5,354 nucleotides of DNA from Campylobacterales bacterium. GTDB lineage: Bacteria; Campylobacterota; Campylobacteria; Campylobacterales; JALSKU01. Positions 1-5,222 of the stretch are shown one piece after another. The stretch spans positions 1 to 5,354 of the forward strand of contig JALVWW010000006.1 in assembly GCA_027023175.1 (NCBI GenBank). The letters are read 5' to 3'. The first letter of the stretch is position 1; each line of letters opens with the position of its first letter. The notes beneath the pieces were generated by a model that ran no database searches, was not told where the DNA came from, and was given only the letters and a program-made list of their open reading frames with translations. The translations under genes and the position numbers were made by a program.

Positions 1-312
1 AAATATAACAAAAGTTATCAAAGTTTTAATAAGATGATAAACTAAAGCATTATCTATTTTTAAGATAACAGCAAAGAAGTAAAATCCTGCTACTACAAAA
101 GAAAATCTCAAAGGTCCTTTTATAACAGAAAATATTTTATCATCTATGTTTGTTTTTGTTTTCTCTGTAAATTTTTTCAGAGTTTTTAAAAGAGTAAGAG
201 TAAAAACTTTTCTTAGAAAAAGAAAAAAAAGCCATACAAAAATCGCCAAAGCAAATCTATATAAAGGTATCTCAAAAAATTTCATATTGATAATGTCAAT
301 AATTTGCTGCAA
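1..312 (-). CDS. MscS-family mechanosensitive ion channel, N-terminal part (partial, runs off left edge)
   Basis: The minus-strand frame is open from 312 to the window edge (104 codons). It begins with a hydrophobic helix (FALAIFVWLFFLFL) and a basic segment, then KTKTNIDDKIFSVIKGPLR and a second hydrophobic segment (FSFVVAGFYFFAVIL). A membrane helix followed by a T-x-x-DD-x(7)-PLR-x(6)-G pattern is typical of the region before the pore helix in MscS-like channels, inner-membrane proteins that open under membrane tension to release solutes. The pore and beta domain are not in the window, so the family call rests on the N-terminus alone. I chose the TTG at 310-312 because AGGA (minus strand, 319-322) lies 6 nt upstream and an in-frame TAA precedes it with no ATG between. 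The first ATG (283-285) has no ribosome site. The gene follows the ABC1 kinase after 48 bp on the same strand and is probably co-transcribed. A soluble or non-channel membrane protein cannot be fully excluded. Confidence 0.72.
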   Translation of the reverse strand, partial: MQQIIDIINMKFFEIPLYRFALAIFVWLFFLFLRKVFTLTLLKTLKKFTEKTKTNIDDKIFSVIKGPLRFSFVVAGFYFFAVILKIDNALVYHLIKTLITFVIF

Positions 313-324
313 GTTTAATCCTTT
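310..324 (-). promoter_or_regulatory. Ribosome binding site deciding a TTG start for the MscS-like gene
   Basis: AAAGGA (minus strand, 319-324) lies 6 nt before the TTG codon at 310-312. This is the only Shine-Dalgarno-like motif near the N-terminus, so it fixes the start nine codons upstream of the first ATG. It sits between two copies of the 10-mer GATTAAACTT (minus strand; plus positions 311-320 and 325-334). Confidence 0.6.
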
Positions 325-360
325 AAGTTTAATCTCTTATTTTACCAAAAAAGTGTTTGA

Positions 361-1857
361 TTATCTTTTAAAGAAGATTTGCAAAATTCCCAATATAAAA
401 AAAGAGAGTGCGATCTGCTTTAATTCTTTATCATACAAAAGAGTAAAAAATCCAGCCAGTATCAGCATAAAACCGCCAAGTAACGGTTTGAGATAATTTT
501 TTATCTCTTTTGCTATCCAGTAGAGTTGATCATCATTTAATTTGACTCCTACATCATCTTCGGCTATTTTTTGCATACTTGTTTGGATATTCTGCAGCAC
601 AAAAGGGGTATCTTTTACACCTTGATAAACAAGCTCTTTAAAACCGTTTTTTACTCCCAAAGCTTTTGGGATATTCTCTTGTAAGATGGGCAGTATATCT
701 TTGATACCATTAAAATTTTCTATATAAGTTGTCCCAAGCCCCTCTATGATAGCACTAACTCTTAGGATATAGATAGCATCTGAAGGGAGCTTAAAAGGCA
801 AATCTCTAGTACTTGCTAAAACTTCAAAAGCAAGTTGTTGCATACTTTCGCTTGAGAGGTTTTCATTGGAAAAGATTTCAAACATTCTTGCACTAAATTC
901 GGCAAGTTCCGCTGTAGGAGCTTCGTAAGCGACAGTTCCTAAGCGTTTGTTGGCACTGATATAAAGCTCATAATTTTGCTCATTTGCCGCTTTTATTAAC
1001 TCTATGATAGCGACTCTTGTTTTGTTTGGAACTCTTTTTACCATACCAAAATCAAGTAGTATCAACTCCCCCTCTTTTGAGATCAAAAGATTGCCTGGAT
1101 GAGGATCTGCATGAAAATATCCTTTTAAAAGCATTTGATCTGTATAAAAGTTTACAAGTTTTCTTATGATGACTTTAAAGTCTATGTTATATCTTAGCAG
1201 ATTTTCTTTATCATCAAATCTAAAACCCTCTTCGTAGCTCATAACGATAGCCTGATCTGAACAATACTCCTCATAAGGCTCGGGAAAAACCACTCCACTA
1301 TCATTATATACTTCGCTAAAACTTTTTAAGTTGTAAAGTTCGTGATTGAAAGAGACCTCTTGAATTATCATTTTGGAAAATTCACTAATGATCGCATCTA
1401 TAGAGTTTTTTGTATATGTGCTAAAAAGAGGTTTAAAAAGGTTATTGAAAAAATTGAGTATATTTATATCAGCTTTTACTTGCGAAGCGATACCCTTTCT
1501 TCTAAGCTTTACCGCTACTTTTTGTGAATTTTTAAGATATGCGATATGTACTTGCCCGATAGAGGCTGAAGCTATAGGAGTTTTATCAAAACTTTTAAAA
1601 CAATCTTTATCATTAAAAGCTGCTTGATAAACTTTTTCAAACTCCTTTGTACTCATAGGAGGAAGTCTATCATGAAGCTCTTTTAACTCTTTTAGATACT
1701 CTTCGGTAAAAAAATCACTCCTAGTAGCCAATACTTGAGCCAATTTTATGAAACTAGCTCCCAAAGCTGTGATGCTCTCTCTTAACTCTTTTGGCTTAAG
1801 AGGTTTTAAACCTAAAAAGCTCCTCTTTTTCTTTATAAGAAGATATAAACTAAGCAA
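361..1857 (-). CDS. ABC1 (UbiB/AarF/ADCK-type) atypical kinase, membrane-anchored
   Basis: From the TTG at 1855-1857 the product is 498 aa with the ABC1 kinase motifs in order: a KxGQ-type motif as KLAQ (residues 38-41, in LGASFIKLAQVLATRSDFF), an Ala-rich loop IASASIGQVH (95-104) replacing the usual Gly-rich loop, the nucleotide-binding Lys in VAVK (117), the catalytic loop HADPHPGN (249-256) and DFG (269-271). Two hydrophobic helices (about 458-475 and 481-496) end the protein, as in UbiB. These proteins are ATPases/kinases supporting isoprenoid-quinone synthesis or membrane lipid handling; the substrate here is unknown. In a menaquinone-using organism (inferred) a strict ubiquinone role would not apply. 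The start is doubtful: the frame stays open upstream and reads YFNPKRVWSVFLFLL, which looks like real protein, back to a TGA at 1915-1917, with no ATG or GTG. An ATC at 1909-1911 lies 6 nt after AAGGA and would give 516 aa. The gene lies between the phasin-like and MscS-like genes, probably in one operon. Confidence 0.93.
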   Translation of the reverse strand: MLSLYLLIKKKRSFLGLKPLKPKELRESITALGASFIKLAQVLATRSDFFTEEYLKELKELHDRLPPMSTKEFEKVYQAAFNDKDCFKSFDKTPIASASIGQVHIAYLKNSQKVAVKLRRKGIASQVKADINILNFFNNLFKPLFSTYTKNSIDAIISEFSKMIIQEVSFNHELYNLKSFSEVYNDSGVVFPEPYEEYCSDQAIVMSYEEGFRFDDKENLLRYNIDFKVIIRKLVNFYTDQMLLKGYFHADPHPGNLLISKEGELILLDFGMVKRVPNKTRVAIIELIKAANEQNYELYISANKRLGTVAYEAPTAELAEFSARMFEIFSNENLSSESMQQLAFEVLASTRDLPFKLPSDAIYILRVSAIIEGLGTTYIENFNGIKDILPILQENIPKALGVKNGFKELVYQGVKDTPFVLQNIQTSMQKIAEDDVGVKLNDDQLYWIAKEIKNYLKPLLGGFMLILAGFFTLLYDKELKQIALSFFILGILQIFFKR

Positions 1858-1898
1858 AAAGAGAAAAACAGACCAAACTCTTTTTGGATTAAAGTAGC

Positions 1899-2168
1899 TT
1901 ATTTTTTGGATAATTCATCCTTTAGAGCTTTTATATCCTCTTTTGTTGCTAAACCTAGCTCCTTAATCACCTCTTTAATGCTTTTTTTAAATATCTCTTT
2001 TACTCTTTTTTCCTCCTCTTCGCCCTTTTGGCTGAGTGATTTTAAAAGAGCGGCAGCATCATCTTTTTTTATCTTTCCTTCCTCTTCAAGCTTTTGCAAT
2101 TCTGCTTGAACTTTCTCTTTGAACAATACTCCCATGCCAAGTCCGGTATATAATATGTCTTTTAGCAT
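1899..2168 (-). CDS. Small phasin-like / polyhydroxyalkanoate-granule-type helical protein
   Basis: This gene encodes 89 aa. A short hydrophobic start (ILYTGLGMGVLF, residues 5-16) is followed by an almost wholly charged helical stretch rich in Lys and Glu (about 17-70). It ends in LGLATKEDIKALKDELSKK, resembling the T-[KR]-E-[DE]-[IL]-x-A-L tail of phasin (PhaF/PhaI-type) and UbiK-like small coiled-coil proteins. No catalytic motif is present. The ATG at 2166-2168 follows a near-perfect AGGAGG (minus strand, 2175-2180) at 6 nt, so the start is secure and expression probably strong. It is the first gene after the promoter at 2193-2201, and its stop codon overlaps the likely N-terminus of the ABC1 kinase, suggesting translational coupling. 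I infer a lipid- or membrane-surface helper for the kinase, by analogy with the small coiled-coil partners of UbiB-linked quinone synthesis. A granule-coating phasin is the main alternative; no PHA synthase is in the window. Confidence 0.75.
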   Translation of the reverse strand: MLKDILYTGLGMGVLFKEKVQAELQKLEEEGKIKKDDAAALLKSLSQKGEEEEKRVKEIFKKSIKEVIKELGLATKEDIKALKDELSKK

Positions 2169-2174
2169 CTTTGC

Positions 2175-2201
2175 CCTCCTAATTTTTTATAAATTATATC
2201 A
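2175..2201 (-). promoter_or_regulatory. Extended -10 promoter and strong ribosome site of the phasin-like/ABC1/MscS-like operon
   Basis: On the minus strand TGATATAAT (2193-2201) is a perfect extended -10 element (TGn plus TATAAT). It is followed by a short AT-rich leader and AGGAGG (2175-2180), 6 nt before the ATG. No good -35 box is seen, as expected for an extended -10 promoter and for the Campylobacterota sigma-70 style. Transcription would start near 2186, giving a leader of about 20 nt. Confidence 0.62.
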
Positions 2202-2221
2202 CAAAGAGGTAAATTGGAAGT

Positions 2222-3112
2222 TTATCTTATGAAATTAAATTTTATATTATTAAGTATTTTTATAGCCCATAAGGTCATGATAGTTCCTATGATGATAGAG
2301 ATGCTTATATGTTCATGTAAAAAGATAGCACTTAAGATGATAGCTGAAAAAGGTACTAAAAATATAAAAGTGCTTACATTGCCGGCTCCTAGTTTACTTA
2401 TGCCTATAAAATATATAGTATTTGAGTAAACGGAGCTGATGATGGAGAGTCCAAGCATATTTATCCAAAAGTAAAAGTCGAAACTTTCATACTTGATAGT
2501 TTTAAAGTCCACAAAAAATACTCCATCTAAGATGATAGTTATAAGATAAAGATAAAAGCTAAAAACAATAGGTGAAACCTTTTTGGCTTTTGAACTGATG
2601 ATAGTAAAAATAGGCCAAAGTATAGAGGCTAAGATAAAGTATAAGTTTTGTATGGCAAGTATATCTTTTAAGTTAAAGCTCCAAACATTAAGCATAGTTA
2701 AAACTCCTAAAGCCCCCAAAGTAAGAGCTAGGTAGTCTTTCTTTTGAAGTTTTTTCTCTTTTAAAAGGGCTAAAAAAAGATAAGTAAGTATAGGTACAAG
2801 TGTAGTTACAAAAGCTCCTCCCAAAGCTGCTGTGCCGTACTTGGTGCCTAAAAAGTAGTATTTCATATAGGCTATAAAAACAAATGAAGCCAAAAAAGCG
2901 ACCAAAAAACTTTTAAGATCGATCTTGAAAGACTCTTTAAAGTAAAATATGATAGGCACCATACCAATCCCTGTGATAAAAAAACGAAAAAATACCATAT
3001 CATAAGCATTGATATAATGGCTCAAAACTTTTGCATTTATCCAGGAAGCTCCCCATCCAATCATTGCAAAAAAGAGGAGTATGTGAAGTAGGTTTTTCTC
3101 TTTTTCTTGCAC
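2222..3112 (-). CDS. EamA/DMT-family metabolite transporter (ten membrane helices)
   Basis: The 296 aa product has ten hydrophobic segments (roughly 8-26, 37-56, 67-86, 95-116, 125-143, 154-173, 180-200, 214-233, 246-264 and 270-288). They form two EamA repeats (about 10-140 and 155-288), the usual length and layout of the drug/metabolite transporter family. Diagnostic pieces are GWGASWINAKVL in helix 1, the FFRFF that begins helix 2, and FIFLVPFSAIILSAIFLHE, the P-x(12)-E pattern before the last helix. Such inner-membrane proteins usually export amino acids or other small metabolites; the substrate cannot be read from sequence. The start is GTG at 3110-3112, supported by AGGA (minus strand, 3118-3121) at 5 nt. 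It lies 49 bp after the stop of an AraC-family regulator on the same strand, and that gap holds an operator-like dyad, so regulation by that AraC protein is likely (inference). Confidence 0.93.
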   Translation of the reverse strand: MQEKEKNLLHILLFFAMIGWGASWINAKVLSHYINAYDMVFFRFFITGIGMVPIIFYFKESFKIDLKSFLVAFLASFVFIAYMKYYFLGTKYGTAALGGAFVTTLVPILTYLFLALLKEKKLQKKDYLALTLGALGVLTMLNVWSFNLKDILAIQNLYFILASILWPIFTIISSKAKKVSPIVFSFYLYLITIILDGVFFVDFKTIKYESFDFYFWINMLGLSIISSVYSNTIYFIGISKLGAGNVSTFIFLVPFSAIILSAIFLHEHISISIIIGTIMTLWAIKILNNIKFNFIR

Positions 3113-3130
3113 TTTTATCCTTTATTCAAA

Positions 3131-3159
3131 ATTTTGCACAATATTACTATATTTTGCAA
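3131..3159. promoter_or_regulatory. Operator-like dyad and paired direct repeats upstream of the EamA transporter gene
   Basis: Arms TTGCACAATAT (3134-3144) and ATATTTTGCAA (3149-3159) form an inverted repeat with 10 of 11 positions paired and a 4-nt centre. The octamer ATTTTGCA also occurs as a direct repeat at 3131-3138 and 3151-3158, exactly 20 bp (about two helical turns) apart, the geometry favoured by AraC-family proteins. A possible weak promoter on the minus strand, TTGTCC then 18 nt then TATAGT, overlaps it. The longer form AAATTTTGCA recurs at 3955-3964 beside the regulator start. Binding by the neighbouring AraC protein is inferred. Confidence 0.42.
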
Positions 3160-3161
3160 GT

Positions 3162-3944
3162 TTAGTATAGGACAAAATTGCCTTTTTTGAGAGTCTGTCC
3201 GTAATATTTTTTAAAGTTTCTTGTAAAATGAGACTGGTCGCTAAAACCCGCACTAAAACTGGCTTCACTCAAAGAGATACCTTTTTGTATCAAAGAGTTT
3301 GCATAATTTATCTTTTCATTGATGATGAAGTGATGAGGCGTAATGCCAAGCTCTCTTTTAAAAATCCTTAAAAAGTGATATTTGCTTAAGTTTGAGATAG
3401 AGGATAATTCATCCAAAGTGATATTTTTATCAACATTGCTTTTTATATACTCGATGCTGTTTTTTATCATCTTTTTATCACCGCCAAACACTATTTTGTT
3501 TTTAGTATAAGATGTATAATTTAGTATGAGATATGATAAGGCTTCGATAAGCAGACTTTCAGTTTGTATATCCTCTTTGTTTTGATAAACAGATAGGAAA
3601 AAGTTATGAAGTTTTACAAAAAGTGTATGGTCATTGATAATATGCTGCTTAAAAAGCGGTATCTTTTGTTCAAAAAATATCTCTTCATATATCTTTGAAA
3701 GTAGTTCAACCCTTGGATAAAAATTGACATGTGACCACTCTTTGGATACTCCATAGTGAATTTCACCCGGATTGTTTACCCGGCAAGAGTGTTTTAGATA
3801 CTCTACGGTACTGTTTACTTTATTAAGCTTCAATAACCCTTCGTAAGTTATACCTATGGTATAAGTATCATGATAATGTTTTTCAAAGTGTGCATTTAAC
3901 CCCTGTGCATTTTCAAAAAGGGTATTTTTTAAAAGTTTTATCAT
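3162..3944 (-). CDS. AraC-family transcriptional regulator (AraC-binding domain plus double HTH)
   Basis: From the ATG at 3942-3944 the product is 260 aa. Residues 1-100 match the cupin-like AraC ligand-binding domain (LNAHFEKHYHDTYTIGITYEG at 16-36 and NNPGEIHYGVSKEWSH at 57-72). Residues 160-255 are the DNA-binding domain, with HTH1 about 176-197 (LDELSSISNLSKYHFLRIFK) and HTH2 about 224-245, followed by the signature GFSDQSHFTRNFKKYYGQT. The Pro usually found after GQT is replaced (GQTLKKGN). It probably senses a small molecule and activates the EamA transporter gene directly downstream; AraC plus small-metabolite exporter is a common pairing. I prefer the ATG: a TTG at 3963-3965 would add seven residues but lies inside the terminal repeat of the palindromic element and has no ribosome site. 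Even the ATG has only a weak GGGT (minus strand, 3951-3954), which belongs to the element's terminus. Confidence 0.92.
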   Translation of the reverse strand: MIKLLKNTLFENAQGLNAHFEKHYHDTYTIGITYEGLLKLNKVNSTVEYLKHSCRVNNPGEIHYGVSKEWSHVNFYPRVELLSKIYEEIFFEQKIPLFKQHIINDHTLFVKLHNFFLSVYQNKEDIQTESLLIEALSYLILNYTSYTKNKIVFGGDKKMIKNSIEYIKSNVDKNITLDELSSISNLSKYHFLRIFKRELGITPHHFIINEKINYANSLIQKGISLSEASFSAGFSDQSHFTRNFKKYYGQTLKKGNFVLY

Positions 3945-3950
3945 ATATAA

Positions 3951-4120
3951 ACCCAAATTTTGCAATAGAGTTTATTACATTAGTGCTCATCATTGAAGCT
4001 ATAGATTCTTAAAAAAAGTTTCAACTTGTTACCTTGCAAATAAAGACTTCAACTTTTTTAAAAGCCTCTAATCTCCAAGCATAAGCACTACTGTAACAAA
4101 TACTATTGCAAATTTTGGGT
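3951..4120. repeat. MITE-like palindromic element (about 170 bp, terminal inverted repeats)
   Basis: The ends 3951-3968 and 4103-4120 are inverted copies matching at 17 of 18 positions (ACCCAAATTTTGCAATAG against the reverse complement of the right end). Similarity continues inward: about 40 of 50 ungapped matches over the outer 50 nt, and AAAAAAGTT recurs in both arms near the centre (4012-4020 and 4051-4059), leaving a loop of about 30 nt. TAA occurs directly outside both ends (3948-3950 and 4121-4123), a possible 3-bp target duplication, though weak evidence in AT-rich DNA. No coding frame is seen inside. It fills most of the 281-bp gap between the divergent AraC and RhuM genes. It could be a non-autonomous mobile element, a structured RNA gene, or a paired set of regulator sites; size and architecture favour the first. 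Confidence 0.6.
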
Positions 4121-4135
4121 TAATTATACCCAAAA
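4113..4135. repeat. Short perfect inverted repeat at the right edge of the palindromic element
   Basis: TTTTGGGT (4113-4120) and ACCCAAAA (4128-4135) are perfect inverted copies around TAATTAT. The left copy is the right terminus of the larger element and the right copy lies outside it, so the ACCCAAA motif occurs three times in this intergenic region. It may be an operator for the RhuM gene, or chance in AT-rich DNA. Confidence 0.4.
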
Positions 4136-4164
4136 AGTGATTTGGAGTATAGGAGAAAATTGCT

Positions 4165-4217
4165 TTTTCATTTTAGGGTAGTTTGGATACAATTGATAAA
4201 AATTTTTTACTTTAGGA
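4165..4217 (+). promoter_or_regulatory. Candidate promoter and ribosome site of the RhuM-Fic gene
   Basis: TTTTCA (4165-4170, 4 of 6 to the -35 consensus) and TACAAT (4188-4193, 5 of 6 to TATAAT) are separated by 17 bp. AGGA at 4214-4217 lies 8 nt before the ATG at 4226-4228. This placement makes the open frame upstream of 4226 leader rather than coding. Confidence 0.45.
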
Positions 4218-4225
4218 TATGCAAT

Positions 4226-5221
4226 ATGAGTGAAATTGTTATTTATGAAGATGGGAGAGTCAAGCTTGAAACTACAGTAAACAAAGATACTATATGGCTA
4301 AGCCAAAAACAACTTTGTGAACTTTTTGAAAGAGATAAATCGGTTATATCAAGACATATCCACAATATTTTTAAGGAGGGTGAATTAGACGAGGAATCAA
4401 CTGTTGCAAAAAATGCAACAGTTCAAAAAGAGGGAGCAAGGAGCATAACTCGTAAGATTGATTACTACAATCTTGACATGATTATATCTCTTGGTTATCG
4501 TGTAAACAGTAAAAGAGCAACACAGTTTCGTAAATGGGCAACCAAGATTTTAAAAGAGTATCTTCTAAAAGGTTATGCTCTCGACCAAGAACGACTGAAA
4601 AAAGAGAATTTTACCGAGCTCGAGAGGACTATCGAAACTATCAAACAAGCCGTAGAGAGTAGAGTTCTTGCAGATAGTGAAGCAAAAGGTTTTATAGAGA
4701 TAATCGGAAATTATGCAAAAAGTTGGGCATTATTGCAAGGATATGATGAGCAGACGCTTCAGGAGGTGATCACAACTAAAGAGCAACGCTTTATCCTTGA
4801 TTACGATGAAGCCAAAGAGGCAATAGCGGCACTCAAAAAGGATCTGATGGCAAAAGGGGAAGCCACCGAACTTTTTGGCAACGAAAAAGCAGGAGAGTTC
4901 AAAGGTAATCTTTTAAATATTTATCAGTCTTTTGGCGGTGAAGACCTACTCCCTTCAGTAGAGCAAAAAGCGGCAAACCTACTCTACTACATCGTCAAAG
5001 GACATCCTTTTAATGATGGCAACAAGCGGATAGGAGCTTATCTTTTTGTTTTATTCTTGCACAAAAACGCCATCCTTTACAAACCAAACGATGAAGCAAG
5101 GATCAACGATAATGCATTGGCTGCACTCACCTTGCTTGTAGCCACTTCTTTGCCGGAACAAAAGGAGATCATTATTCGATTGATAATGAATATGTTAGCA
5201 GATAATATAGAACACCTCTAA
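4226..5221 (+). CDS. rhuM: RhuM-family protein with C-terminal Fic/Doc domain
   Basis: The product is 331 aa, the usual length for the RhuM family (named after a Salmonella SPI-3 gene). Residues 1-115 are the RhuM domain: a helix-turn-helix-like segment (LSQKQLCELFERDKSVISRH, 25-44), TVQKEGARSITRKIDYYNLDMII (65-87, shortest diagnostic part YYNLDMIISLGYRVNS) and FRKWAT (101-106). A charged helical linker follows (about 118-220). Residues 225-325 are a Fic/Doc fold with active loop HPFNDGNKR (260-268): catalytic His260, Phe262, metal-binding Asp264 and anion-hole Gly265-Asn266. Fic enzymes transfer AMP or phosphate to protein hydroxyls, often as toxins; the target here is unknown. Position 8 of the loop is Lys and the distal Arg is replaced by Ala271, which resembles Doc. 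The ATG at 4226 is chosen for its AGGA at 8 nt; a TTG at 4142 would add 28 residues lying over the promoter. No antitoxin gene adjoins it. Its base composition looks less AT-rich than its neighbours, which may mean recent acquisition. Confidence 0.93.
   Translation: MSEIVIYEDGRVKLETTVNKDTIWLSQKQLCELFERDKSVISRHIHNIFKEGELDEESTVAKNATVQKEGARSITRKIDYYNLDMIISLGYRVNSKRATQFRKWATKILKEYLLKGYALDQERLKKENFTELERTIETIKQAVESRVLADSEAKGFIEIIGNYAKSWALLQGYDEQTLQEVITTKEQRFILDYDEAKEAIAALKKDLMAKGEATELFGNEKAGEFKGNLLNIYQSFGGEDLLPSVEQKAANLLYYIVKGHPFNDGNKRIGAYLFVLFLHKNAILYKPNDEARINDNALAALTLLVATSLPEQKEIIIRLIMNMLADNIEHL
4399..4423 (+). repeat. Perfect 10-bp hairpin inside the RhuM coding region
   Basis: AACTGTTGCA (4399-4408) and TGCAACAGTT (4414-4423) are perfect inverted copies around AAAAA. 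They encode the Thr-Val-Ala-Lys-Asn-Ala-Thr-Val stretch in the RhuM domain. In mRNA this would form a stable stem early in the gene. It may only reflect the repeated ATV/TVA residue pattern. Confidence 0.5.
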
Positions 5222-5222
5222 T

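Noticed and set aside
146..496. Plus-strand open frame of 116 codons at the left end
   Set aside because: It overlaps, in antisense, the MscS-like N-terminus and the end of the ABC1 gene, both with clear family motifs. Its product is low-complexity Lys/Phe-rich and it has no ribosome site.
1342..1627. Two plus-strand open frames inside the ABC1 kinase gene
   Set aside because: They are antisense shadows of the kinase-domain coding region with no recognisable product.
1906..2109. Plus-strand Ser/Phe-rich open frame
   Set aside because: It is antisense to the Lys/Glu-rich phasin-like gene; the Ser/Phe composition is the expected complement of Lys/Glu codons.
2214..2429. Plus-strand hydrophobic open frame resembling a membrane protein
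   Set aside because: It is antisense to the C-terminal helices of the EamA transporter, whose motifs are convincing on the minus strand.
3950..4121. CRISPR-like or tRNA-like structure in the AraC-RhuM gap
   Set aside because: There are only two inverted copies and no regular direct repeats or spacers, and no cloverleaf or T-loop motif is visible.
4418..4435. TVQKEG in the RhuM domain matches the Fic inhibitory-helix pattern [S/T]xxxE[G/N]
   Set aside because: It lies in a segment I associate with general RhuM-domain conservation, about 190 residues before the Fic loop, and the pattern is short. I cannot support an autoinhibitory role without a structure.
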